A stretch of 64,000 nucleotides of DNA. It comes from Paracoccaceae bacterium. GTDB taxonomy: Bacteria; Pseudomonadota; Alphaproteobacteria; Rhodobacterales; Rhodobacteraceae. The position numbers were made by a program, and so were the translations under genes. The stretch spans positions 351,915-415,914 of the forward strand of contig JAAFAB010000004.1 of assembly GCA_018222585.1 (NCBI GenBank), written 5' to 3'. The notes under the pieces are model-generated. The model worked only from the letters and a program-made list of their open reading frames with translations. It ran no database searches and was not told the DNA's origin. Positions 46,001-54,734 of the stretch are shown one piece after another (position 1 is the stretch's first letter; the number at the start of each line of letters is the position of its first letter).

Positions 46001-48592
46001 ATGCGCATCGATCCCCTGCTCACTCGCTCCCCGGAATCCGTCGCGTTGCGCCCCGTCACGGATTACCTGCTGGCCGAGGTCTACCTTTCGCCACAACGGC
46101 CCGATCTGCGCCTTGGTGATCACCTCGGCCCCGGCGCGCCCTGGTCCGAGAGTTTCGAGGCGGCGCCCGAGGAAACCGCGCGGGCGGTCGAGGCAGGGCT
46201 CTTGGCCGTAGCCCATGCAACCCCGTATCTCGACCCTTCTTATCTTTCGCCTGAGGCGCTGCCCGAGGGCCGCGCCCGCAGCCACCTGGCCGCGCTGCGC
46301 GACCTCTGGCGCGACCTCGGCGCCCTGCCGGGCCAACTGGATACCTGGCGCCACGTGCTGAACGCCAAGGCCGGCGATGCGCTCGAGGCGCTGCCGCTGG
46401 CCACCCCCGATTGCCCCTTCGCCACCCCGGCCGAGGGCGCACTTGCGGGAACCTTGCGCGCGCATCACGGAGCTGCAGAGGCACCGCCGGCATCGTCCTC
46501 CGCCAAGGAGGGCAGCGCGCTGCGGCACATTCAGGATCATCTCGGGCGGCGGTCGGACGAGATAGCGCCGGACGGTTCCATCGCATGCCACGGGCTGCGC
46601 GACCCGCGCGAGGAGACTGAGTTCGCTGCCGCCCTCGCCCAGTCCATGCTGGAGGCGGGCCGAGTGGAGAGTGCATCCGAGATCGGCCTTCTGGTGCCCG
46701 ACGGGCCCGCCTATGCGCTGTCTTTGCGGGAAGCCTTTGACAGGGTCGGGCTACCTCTCTCCGGACTGCCGGAACAGGACGCGCGGCGCGATACAACCGG
46801 GGAGCTTCTTCCGCTGCTGCTGGTGCTCCTGCAAGGCCCGGCGCCGCGCACCGCGCTGGCCTCACTCTACGTCGCGCCGGGGATGCCCTGGTCGCCCGAG
46901 ACCGGGCGCAGGATGGCGCGCGAGGTGATCGACCGGGGCAAATCGCGCACGGCGTCGGAACTGGACGGCCCGGCCCGTGACCTGCTGGATGCCCTGCGCC
47001 CCTGCGACACGCCCGAGCAATTGTTCGGGCGGCTCCGGGCCTTTGCACGCGCCGCACTCGGGGTGGAATTGGCCCCGCGTATCGCGACCCTGAAGACGGT
47101 CACGGACAACACCATCGACTGGCCCCTGCTGCGCCGCCTCGCCGCGCCGGGGCCGCAAGCCGCCGAGGGGCGGGACCGGTTCGTTGAAGGTGTCTCGCTC
47201 TTTACCGAAAGCGCCCTGCCCTGGCGTCCGGTCCGCCAGCTGATCGTGCTGGGCATGGCCGGCGGGCACTGGCCCCGTCTGCCGGGATCGACCCCGTTCT
47301 TCACAGAGGGCGAGATCGCGCTTATCCGCGACAGCGGCCTGTTGCTGGAAGGCCGCCGACAAAGGCTGGCGCGCGGGCTGGACCTGTTCCGCCGTCAGTT
47401 GGGCGCCGCGACCGAGGGCCTGAGCCTGCTGGTGCCCGCGGTGGACCTGCACGGCAACCGGCTGTCCCCCTCCACCGGGCTGGCCCTGATCGCCCACATG
47501 CAGGGTGCCGAAGAGCCCGCCGAGTTGGTTCAGGATCTGCGCGCCGTCTCGCCCAAGCATTGGCCCGTGGCCGCTACCCGCCCGGAACCCGTGCGACTGG
47601 GCGGCGCGCCGGACCTACCCGAGAACGGCGTCCTTCACATCCAGCGCGGCCTGGGCACCCCGGACAAACCCGGCGTCGATCTGCTGAGCCTGCGCGAGAA
47701 CGAGGATGGCCCGCTGCCGCATTCGCCGTCGAGGCTTGAGACCCTGCTGGTCAGCCCGCTCGGCTGGCTGCTGGACGAACTCGACGCCAAGGACCGCGCC
47801 TGGACGCCCAAGACCCTCGACGTGATGACTCTTGGCACGCTGATGCACCAGGTGCTGGAGGATGTCTTTGCCGAGGGCGCGCCGGTGCCGGATGACGCCA
47901 CGCTGACCACGACGGTCCCCGGCGTGCTCGAGAGCGCGATCCGCCGTCACGCGCGCTGGTTGACTGATGCCGCCTGGGCCACAGAACGGGCCAGCCTACT
48001 GCGCGAGGCGCAGGACATCTGCACCGCCTGGGCTGGTTTCCTGCGCGACACCGGGGCCAAGGTCCTGCACAACGAGATCGAATTGAAGGGCGATCACGGC
48101 GGCCTGTTGCTGCATGGTAAGGCGGACTGCCTGCTGAAGCTGCCCGACGGGCGGATCCTCGTGGTCGACCACAAGCGCTCCAGTGCGGGCGGTCGGCGCG
48201 AGCGCATGGCCAGGGGCTGGGACCTGCAGGTGGCGCTCTACCGCGCCATGCTGGAACGGCCCTCGGAGGACACCGCGCTGACCCGGCTGGTGGCCGAGGG
48301 CGCGCAGGTCGTCACCGCCTACCACATGCTGCGCGACGGCACCGTCCTGTCGGATGCCCATAGCGTCGATGTGCCAAGGGTCGAGACGGCCGGCGCGGAT
48401 GCAGCCGTGAACGCGATGGAACACCTTGCCAAGATCCTCGCCGAGGTTGGCGCGGGCACAATCCGCCTTAACCGTGAAGGCGACGCCAAGACCTTCGACA
48501 AGGAGCGCGGCATCAAGGCCTATGCCCTGGAAAACCCGCTGGTGGCGGCCTTTGGCCTGCCGGAAACGAAAGAAGAGGAGGACGCGCAATGA
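46001..48592 (+). CDS. AddB-like PD-(D/E)XK nuclease
   Basis: An 863-residue protein of the AddB/RecB-nuclease group. The N-terminal two thirds have the degenerate helicase-like fold of AddB (REETEFAAALAQSMLEAGR, then IGLLVPDGPAYALSLREAFD, PVRQLIVLGMAGGHWPRLPG). The nuclease domain has GTLMHQVLEDVF with its histidine and LLLHGKADCLLKLPDGRILV, then VDHKRSS (about residues 700-725), the D...D-x-K active site. The four iron-sulfur cysteines of Bacillus AddB are not visible. It is shorter than the roughly 980 residues of alphaproteobacterial housekeeping AddB. It overlaps the next gene by 4 bp. Confidence 0.85.
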   Translation: MRIDPLLTRSPESVALRPVTDYLLAEVYLSPQRPDLRLGDHLGPGAPWSESFEAAPEETARAVEAGLLAVAHATPYLDPSYLSPEALPEGRARSHLAALRDLWRDLGALPGQLDTWRHVLNAKAGDALEALPLATPDCPFATPAEGALAGTLRAHHGAAEAPPASSSAKEGSALRHIQDHLGRRSDEIAPDGSIACHGLRDPREETEFAAALAQSMLEAGRVESASEIGLLVPDGPAYALSLREAFDRVGLPLSGLPEQDARRDTTGELLPLLLVLLQGPAPRTALASLYVAPGMPWSPETGRRMAREVIDRGKSRTASELDGPARDLLDALRPCDTPEQLFGRLRAFARAALGVELAPRIATLKTVTDNTIDWPLLRRLAAPGPQAAEGRDRFVEGVSLFTESALPWRPVRQLIVLGMAGGHWPRLPGSTPFFTEGEIALIRDSGLLLEGRRQRLARGLDLFRRQLGAATEGLSLLVPAVDLHGNRLSPSTGLALIAHMQGAEEPAELVQDLRAVSPKHWPVAATRPEPVRLGGAPDLPENGVLHIQRGLGTPDKPGVDLLSLRENEDGPLPHSPSRLETLLVSPLGWLLDELDAKDRAWTPKTLDVMTLGTLMHQVLEDVFAEGAPVPDDATLTTTVPGVLESAIRRHARWLTDAAWATERASLLREAQDICTAWAGFLRDTGAKVLHNEIELKGDHGGLLLHGKADCLLKLPDGRILVVDHKRSSAGGRRERMARGWDLQVALYRAMLERPSEDTALTRLVAEGAQVVTAYHMLRDGTVLSDAHSVDVPRVETAGADAAVNAMEHLAKILAEVGAGTIRLNREGDAKTFDKERGIKAYALENPLVAAFGLPETKEEEDAQ

Positions 48593-51500
48593 CCGACCTG
48601 TCCCTCGTGCCCGCTGGTGCTGGCGCCGGCAAGACCTACCACATCCAGAAGACGTTGGGGGAATGGGTCGAGACGGGCGAGGTGTCTCCGGGCCGCATCC
48701 TTGCCGTGACCTTCACCGAGGCGGCGGCGGCCGAGATGCGCGACCGGGTGCGCGGCGAATTGATGGCGCGCAGGCGACTCGAAGACGCGCTGGAGATCGA
48801 CCGCGCCTACATGGGCACGATCCACGCCCTGGGACAGCGGTTGTTGACGGAACACGCCTTCGCTGCCGGACGCTCACCCGAAAGCCGGCTCTTGAGCGAG
48901 CCGGAACGCGATCTGCTGATCCGGCTGGAGATGACCCGCTGCACCGCCTTGCACCCCTTAATGCGGGACTTGGGGCGGTTCGGCTACGCTTGGGACTTCG
49001 CCACGGGGGCCAGCGCCGAGGACAACTTTCGGGCCGATGTTCTAAGGACGGTGGACCTGATTCGCGGCCTTGGCGCGCGCGGGCATTCGCCGCATATCCT
49101 TGAACCGGCGTTGGACGCGCTGGCCGAGGGCTATGCCGCGGTTGCGTCGGACGGCGCGACGCTCACAGCGTCGCTGCAACGTGCCGTACAGGACCTTCTG
49201 GAGGCTTTCCCCGACAGTCTCGCCCCGCTTTTCGACGGCAACGGATCGGCGGTAAAGTCCTTCTCGGACAACCACCGCGACCTTCGGCGCGCGGCGCGGG
49301 ACGGCGTGCTGGCGCGGGACTGGACGCTCTGGCAGAAACTGCGCGACTTGCGGCAGTCCAAACGTGGCGCACCGACCCCCGAAGGCTATGACGACCTCGC
49401 GGCCGTTGTCATGGAGGCCGCAAATGCCCTGCCACGCCATCCCGGCCCGCTGGCCGATGCGCAGGCGCACCTAAGCGCGCTCGTGACCGGCGCGCAGGAG
49501 GTGCTGGAGGCCTACGAGGAGGCCAAGCGCAAGGCCGGGCTGATCGATTACGCCGACATGATCGCCGAGGCCGAGGACCTGCTGCGCGCCTGCCCCGACA
49601 TCCTGCAAGCCGTGCTGGGCGAAATCGATTGCGTGGTGATCGACGAATTCCAGGATACCAACCCGGTGCAGTTCGCCCTGCTCTGGCGGTTGGCGCGCGG
49701 GGCGAAACGCGCGCTCATCGTGGGCGACACCAAGCAGTCGATCATGGGCTTCCAGGGTGCCGACCCGCGCCTGACCGAAGCTCTGCAGGCCGCCCATCCG
49801 GAGACTGTCACACCGCTCTATCGCAACTGGCGGTCCGATCCGAGGATCATGGCGATGGTCAACACCCTCGGCCCGACACTCTTTGACAACTACAATCCTC
49901 TGGCCCCACAGCGCGCCGAAACCGGCGAGACAGCGCTGGAGGTTCTGGACCTGCCGAAAGGCCGCAAGGACACCACGGCAGAGTGTATTGCGAACCGCGT
50001 GGCCGACATACTGAAGGCAGAAACGCCCGTCTACGACAAGGCGCTGAAGACCATGCGCCCCGCCCGACCCAGTGACGTGGCCGTGCTGACTTATACACAC
50101 CAGAAGGCCAGCGCGGCGGCTGCGGCTCTGAAGGCTCACGGCCTGCCGGTGCGCATCCAACAGGACGGCTGGCTAAGCTCGCTCGCAATGCGCGCCGCCC
50201 GCGCCGCCCTGGCCTTTACCGCCGACCCAGAGGACAGCCACGCCGCGCTGACTTGGCTGACGCTCGGCCCGCCGCGCGTGCCGCTGGAGGATGCCTTGCG
50301 CAACGCCGTCGATGGGGTGCTGGGCGCACATGTCTCTCTCGCCCCCCTGCACGCGCTCAGTGACGGGATCGCCACCCGCCCGGTGGGCGAGACCCTGGCC
50401 GATGTGATGCGCGTGACCAGCCTGCGCGACTGGGCCTCCGGGCTGGCGCAGCCCGCGCAGGCGCTGGCCGACCTCGCCCGGTTCGAGGGTGAGGCGCAGG
50501 AGTTCGACACCATGGCGCAGGACCTGCGCGCCGCCGCTGGTTTCCATGGCGCCGGGGTGCAGGTCTTTCTGGGTTGGATCGCATCCCAGACCGCCAGAGA
50601 TTGGGACCGCCATCCCGACCCGGACGGCTGGTCCTCCTCGGGCATCGAAATCTGCACCTGGCACGCCGCCAAGGGCCGCGAATGGCCGATCACCGTGGTC
50701 GCCGGACTGGACCAGAAGATCGCCGAACGCCCGGGCACTCTGCGGTCCGAGTTCGATGGCTTCGACGATCTCGACAACGTGCTGGACCATGCCGGCCTGG
50801 GCTACCTGCCAGACTTCGCCGCGCCGGAATCGCAGGAGCCTTTCACCGAAGCCCGCCGCCCCGAGGATGAACGCGACGCGGCGCGCAAGCTTTACGTCGC
50901 GCTGACTCGGGCGCGCGACCGGCTGATCCTGGTGATGCCGCGCGAGAAGTCCAAGCCGCGCGACACTGCCGAACGCATGGTCGACCTGCTGCGCGACCGC
51001 GCCGGGTTCGAGACAGCCGATTGCACGCTGACCGTCGTGAGCCAGCCCTTTGCCTCGCGGGTTGCCGAAGGCATTCCCGACGAACCGGTGTCCTCAGGGG
51101 CCGCATCGGCCGAGACCCACACCCGCTTCGGCAAGGCACGCAGCCCTCTCGCCACCAAACGCACGCCCTGGCGGCGCAGCCCCTCGACCCTTGCCGAACC
51201 GGAGCCGGCCCATGCCGTCCTACTGGAAACGGTGCGCCTGGCCGAGGGCGTCACGGAGACCAGCACCGGCAGCGCGACCGAACGCGGCACCGCCTGGCAT
51301 CTCGCCTTCCGCGTGCTGGCCGCCCGACCGGACCTGACCGACCAGATCTCCGCAGCTACCGGCCTTCCCGACCATGCGATCACTCAGATCGCCGCTCAGG
51401 CGCAGGCATTGACCAGCTGGCTGGCAGACCGGGGATATGACAGGCTGCATTTCGAATTGCCGCTGCAGGAGACCGCCGTGGACGGTTCCGAAACCAACGC

Positions 51501-51732
51501 CATCCTCGACTGTCTTGCCGAGGGGCCGCAGGGCCTGATGATCGTCGACCACAAGTCCGGCACCTGCCCCGACCCCACCGAACGCTTTGCCATCTACCAG
51601 TCGCAACTGGCCGCCTATGCCGCCATGGTCCGCAGGCGCTGGCCGGACAAGCCGCTGCAGGGCGTCGCCATCCACTGGATGAGCGAGGGCACGCTAAGCG
51701 TTGCGACCGCCCCGATTATGGAACCGGCCTGA
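48589..51732 (+). CDS. AddA-like UvrD helicase-nuclease
   Basis: A 1047-residue SF1 helicase with a RecB-type nuclease. Walker A is VPAGAGAGKTYHI at the very N-terminus, motif Ia is AVTFTEAAAAEMRDRV, motif II is VVIDEFQDTNPVQF (about residue 350), motif III is LIVGDTKQSIMGFQGAD and motif VI is KLYVALTRARDRLIL. The C-terminal nuclease has RGTAWHLAFRVL, NAILDCLAEGPQ, MIVDHKSGT and IYQSQLAAYAAMV. It should unwind and cut DNA ends with the AddB-like partner. It overlaps AddB-like by 4 bp and DUF6361 by 1 bp (TGATG). It is an accessory, island-borne copy rather than core repair. Confidence 0.9.
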   Translation: MTDLSLVPAGAGAGKTYHIQKTLGEWVETGEVSPGRILAVTFTEAAAAEMRDRVRGELMARRRLEDALEIDRAYMGTIHALGQRLLTEHAFAAGRSPESRLLSEPERDLLIRLEMTRCTALHPLMRDLGRFGYAWDFATGASAEDNFRADVLRTVDLIRGLGARGHSPHILEPALDALAEGYAAVASDGATLTASLQRAVQDLLEAFPDSLAPLFDGNGSAVKSFSDNHRDLRRAARDGVLARDWTLWQKLRDLRQSKRGAPTPEGYDDLAAVVMEAANALPRHPGPLADAQAHLSALVTGAQEVLEAYEEAKRKAGLIDYADMIAEAEDLLRACPDILQAVLGEIDCVVIDEFQDTNPVQFALLWRLARGAKRALIVGDTKQSIMGFQGADPRLTEALQAAHPETVTPLYRNWRSDPRIMAMVNTLGPTLFDNYNPLAPQRAETGETALEVLDLPKGRKDTTAECIANRVADILKAETPVYDKALKTMRPARPSDVAVLTYTHQKASAAAAALKAHGLPVRIQQDGWLSSLAMRAARAALAFTADPEDSHAALTWLTLGPPRVPLEDALRNAVDGVLGAHVSLAPLHALSDGIATRPVGETLADVMRVTSLRDWASGLAQPAQALADLARFEGEAQEFDTMAQDLRAAAGFHGAGVQVFLGWIASQTARDWDRHPDPDGWSSSGIEICTWHAAKGREWPITVVAGLDQKIAERPGTLRSEFDGFDDLDNVLDHAGLGYLPDFAAPESQEPFTEARRPEDERDAARKLYVALTRARDRLILVMPREKSKPRDTAERMVDLLRDRAGFETADCTLTVVSQPFASRVAEGIPDEPVSSGAASAETHTRFGKARSPLATKRTPWRRSPSTLAEPEPAHAVLLETVRLAEGVTETSTGSATERGTAWHLAFRVLAARPDLTDQISAATGLPDHAITQIAAQAQALTSWLADRGYDRLHFELPLQETAVDGSETNAILDCLAEGPQGLMIVDHKSGTCPDPTERFAIYQSQLAAYAAMVRRRWPDKPLQGVAIHWMSEGTLSVATAPIMEPA

Positions 51733-52901
51733 TGTCCTTTCTCGCATGGATCGACTTCGACCAGGCCGACCGGGATCGCACCCGCCGGATCATGGACCTC
51801 TTCGGTCAGGAAGACACCCGAGACGAGCTTGGCCTCGGTTCGGTGCGCGATGCACTTGCGGACCTCATGTTCCCCGGCACATCGACGATCCAGACGCGGT
51901 TGCGCTACATGCTGTTCGTGCCCTGGATCTACCGGATGGCCGGAACGCACAAGGGAACGGCCGCCGCTCGGCGCGAGCTGGCGCGTGCCCTTGAGATCCG
52001 TCTGATCGAGGCACTTGTGCGCGGCGGCGAGACGCAGAACGTCATCGGCAGCGCAGCACGGGAAAAGCTGAAGCGTCTGCCCAGCGACGTCTACTGGGCG
52101 GGCCTGCTGACGCTCGGCATCCGGCGCTTCCAGGGCAGTCGCAATGCCTGTCTCGAGGCGACCCCGGGCGAAGCGCAAACGCTCTGGGCCAAAGGATTGC
52201 CGCCCGCGCCAGACGATTTCCTGTCATCCCCGGACAGCACGGCGACCTTTCCGCTTTCGACGGAAGAGGCCGATTTCCTGCGGGACCGGCTGGCACAGGA
52301 CGCGCCGCACAGCCTGTTCACGCTCTTGTCCCGCCAGGCGAGCGCCGCCGAGTGCGACATGATCTGGCAGCATCCCTCGCGCGCTGATTGGCCCAATCAC
52401 ATCAGGACGCTCGTCGGTCATGCCGAGCGGTTTTCCCGTCTGATGCACAGCGCCTCCCTGCTCTACAATCTAATGCTGTCGGAGAAGGCGGCGCAGATGC
52501 AGGGGGCGCATGAGAGCAGCTGGCATGATCGGGTCGAGACCTATTCCGCGATGCTCGACACGTTGAAAGCCGAGACCCCCCATGACCTGTTCACCGATTG
52601 GGACCTTCAGGATCTTTGGCTTTTGGCGCAGGACACAATCCACGATGTCAAACCACACAGCCGCAGGTTCATAGAAACATGGCGCGAGACCGTGCTGGAA
52701 ACGGGCGGAGGCGTGCGCAACGATGCTACCGCCCGCGCCCTTGTCCGCGACCGCGAAACCCGTCTGAAAGGCGCGAAGTCCCGCTTCCGCAACGACAGCG
52801 CGCTGATGCGATGGAGCGGCGCGTCGGGGACAGCGCCGCTTAACTTCCGCTGGAAACCCGTCGTTACCAATCACGTCAGGGATCTTGTGGATGCAGAATA
52901 A
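51732..52901 (+). CDS. DUF6361 family protein
   Basis: A 389-residue protein of unknown function. The N-terminus (SFLAWIDFDQADRDRTRRIM, then DTRDELGLGSVRDALADLMF and FPGTSTIQTRLRYMLFVPWI) is the hallmark of DUF6361, a family that recurs beside PLD-like and helicase genes in defence regions. The C-terminal half is helical and has no recognised catalytic motif. The ATG overlaps the AddA-like stop by one base, and the following PLD gene starts inside its last codons. It may be a sensor or scaffold of the system (inference). Confidence 0.82.
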   Translation: MSFLAWIDFDQADRDRTRRIMDLFGQEDTRDELGLGSVRDALADLMFPGTSTIQTRLRYMLFVPWIYRMAGTHKGTAAARRELARALEIRLIEALVRGGETQNVIGSAAREKLKRLPSDVYWAGLLTLGIRRFQGSRNACLEATPGEAQTLWAKGLPPAPDDFLSSPDSTATFPLSTEEADFLRDRLAQDAPHSLFTLLSRQASAAECDMIWQHPSRADWPNHIRTLVGHAERFSRLMHSASLLYNLMLSEKAAQMQGAHESSWHDRVETYSAMLDTLKAETPHDLFTDWDLQDLWLLAQDTIHDVKPHSRRFIETWRETVLETGGGVRNDATARALVRDRETRLKGAKSRFRNDSALMRWSGASGTAPLNFRWKPVVTNHVRDLVDAE

Positions 52902-54681
52902 TGCTGCGCTCGATCCCGAAAACCGCGCGCTTTACGCCGAGATCTTGCGGGCGCCTGCGGGGTATGACCTCGATGCCGCGCTGGCGACGACCTATACGCT
53001 GGACTTTGAAACGGCCCTCGTTGTCCCGGCGACGCTGGCCTTTCACGCTGCCGAAAACAGGCAAGAGACATTGGACACGCCGCTTGCGCTGCTTGAAGGG
53101 TTGGAGCGCCTGTCGTCCCGCATCGCGATCTTCTGCGAGGCCGGTCGGATCAAGTCCGTCCCCAAGGGGGCCAACCGCCTGACTGCGCTGCTCGAAGATA
53201 CCGTGACGGAGGTAACAGCCCCGCGCGACGGCGCCTTTCACCCCAAGCTATGGTTCCTGCGGTTCGTTCCCATCGGCGGCCATGGGCGGCCGCGCCTGCG
53301 GCTGGCCTTGCTGTCCCGCAACCTGACGACGGACGCCTCCTGGGACCTGTCCCTGTCTCTGGACGGCGTGGCGACAGCGAACGCACGCGACCAGAACGCA
53401 CCGCTTGTCGAGCTTGTCAGTGCCTTGCCCGGCATGGCCTCCGGTCGGCCCGCCCCGGCGCACGTCGCGTCGATGGTCGCTTCCCTCGCCAAGGATCTTG
53501 CACGCGCCGAATGGGACTACCCGAGGCACGTCAACAAGATCAGCTTTGCTGTGAACGGGCTGAGCGATCGGGTCTGGCGTCCGCAGGTTGGCCGCACACT
53601 GGGCATCATTTCGCCCTTTGTCACGGATGGCGCATTGTCGGCCCTGAGCCGGGGCGTAGACCCCGCCAATGCCTGCCTCCTCGGTCGGGCCGAGGAAATG
53701 GCGCTGCTTTCCCCGGAAACGCTGGCGCGGTTCGGAAAGCGCCTTGTCCTGGACGAAATGGCCGAAACCGAGGACGGCGAGGAAAGCGATGAGCCATTGC
53801 GTGGCCCAGTCCCCACCCGGGGCCTGCATGCCAAGGCCTTCATCACGGAACGCTACAAGAGCACCGAAATCACCATGGGATCGGGCAATGCCACTACGCC
53901 GGCCCTCATCAGCGGCAACAACGTCGAGGTCTTTGCAACCCTGACTGGCTACACCGATCATCTGGGCACGATGGAAGACCAGCTATCGCCGGAGCGCCTC
54001 GGCCGCTTCTTGCGCGAGTTCGTGCCGTTTGAGCCTGTCAATACCGCGAAGGAGGACGCCGCCGAGGCGCGCCTTGAAAAACTGCGACGTGACCTCGCCG
54101 GGTCGGGTCCGATCCTGCGGTGCGAAGAAGACGACGAGGGACGCATCCTCTTGCACCTCTCGGCGCAGACGGAAATCATTATCCCCGACGGGATCGGCCT
54201 GCGGATCTGGCCCGTCGTCGTGGGTATCGAACATGGTATCGGCCTGACGGCCCTTGATGCCCGGGAACATCTGCTTGGCAGGCTGCCGCTCAGGGATGTA
54301 ACGCGCTGGATCGGAGTCAGGCTGGTGGATGAATTGACCGGCCTTGAGCAATATTTCACGCTTGGAACGGATCTCGTCGACCTGCCTGACGCCCGAACCG
54401 CCGAAATCCTGCGCGCACTGATCGAGAACCAGGATGCCTTCCTGCGATACATCCGCCTGTTGCTGGGCGACGTCTCCGAGGCCGCAAAGGCCCTGTTCGC
54501 CGCAGGCAAGGGCGGTACCCTGTCTGGAGTTTTCGGAACCGGCCGGGATGCACACATCCTCGAGGACATGGTCCGTGCGCTGACGGGCGACGGGCGACGG
54601 GCGACAGTTGCGCGACATCGAACGGCTTGTCACGCGGCTCAGCGACCCGCAAACCGGCCGAAGCGAGATTATCCCGAATGA
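52891..54681 (+). CDS. Phospholipase D-like nuclease family protein (frameshifted end)
   Basis: PLD-superfamily protein of 596 residues as read. Two half-sites are seen: FHPKLWFLRF with LLSRNLTTDASWDLSLSL (about residues 115-150), and GLHAKAFITERYKSTEITMG then SGNAT (about 310-335). These are HxK...N motifs as in DISARM DrmC-type nucleases. The last 28 or so residues are abnormal. Three copies of GACGGGC at 54582-54602 shift the frame; with two copies the protein would continue as QLRDIERLVTRLSDPQTGRS and end at 54742, overlapping the helicase start by 8 bp. The start ATG at 52891 overlaps the DUF6361 gene. Confidence 0.85.
   Translation: MQNNAALDPENRALYAEILRAPAGYDLDAALATTYTLDFETALVVPATLAFHAAENRQETLDTPLALLEGLERLSSRIAIFCEAGRIKSVPKGANRLTALLEDTVTEVTAPRDGAFHPKLWFLRFVPIGGHGRPRLRLALLSRNLTTDASWDLSLSLDGVATANARDQNAPLVELVSALPGMASGRPAPAHVASMVASLAKDLARAEWDYPRHVNKISFAVNGLSDRVWRPQVGRTLGIISPFVTDGALSALSRGVDPANACLLGRAEEMALLSPETLARFGKRLVLDEMAETEDGEESDEPLRGPVPTRGLHAKAFITERYKSTEITMGSGNATTPALISGNNVEVFATLTGYTDHLGTMEDQLSPERLGRFLREFVPFEPVNTAKEDAAEARLEKLRRDLAGSGPILRCEEDDEGRILLHLSAQTEIIIPDGIGLRIWPVVVGIEHGIGLTALDAREHLLGRLPLRDVTRWIGVRLVDELTGLEQYFTLGTDLVDLPDARTAEILRALIENQDAFLRYIRLLLGDVSEAAKALFAAGKGGTLSGVFGTGRDAHILEDMVRALTGDGRRATVARHRTACHAAQRPANRPKRDYPE
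54582..54605 (+). repeat. Heptanucleotide repeat GACGGGC x3 in the PLD gene
   Basis: Three perfect tandem copies of GACGGGC followed by GAC. The unit is seven bases, so gain or loss of one copy changes the reading frame of the PLD gene end. Two copies give a normal-looking C-terminus coupled to the next gene. Confidence 0.9.
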
Positions 54682-54734
54682 ATTCCTGCACCTTTGGGAG
54701 ACATTTCGCGCTGTGATGCCGAAGGACCAGCGCA

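Noticed and set aside
46001..51732. Housekeeping addAB repair operon
   Set aside because: Proteins are shorter than the usual alphaproteobacterial AddAB, coupled to DUF6361/PLD/helicase genes and placed in an island, so an accessory role is more likely.
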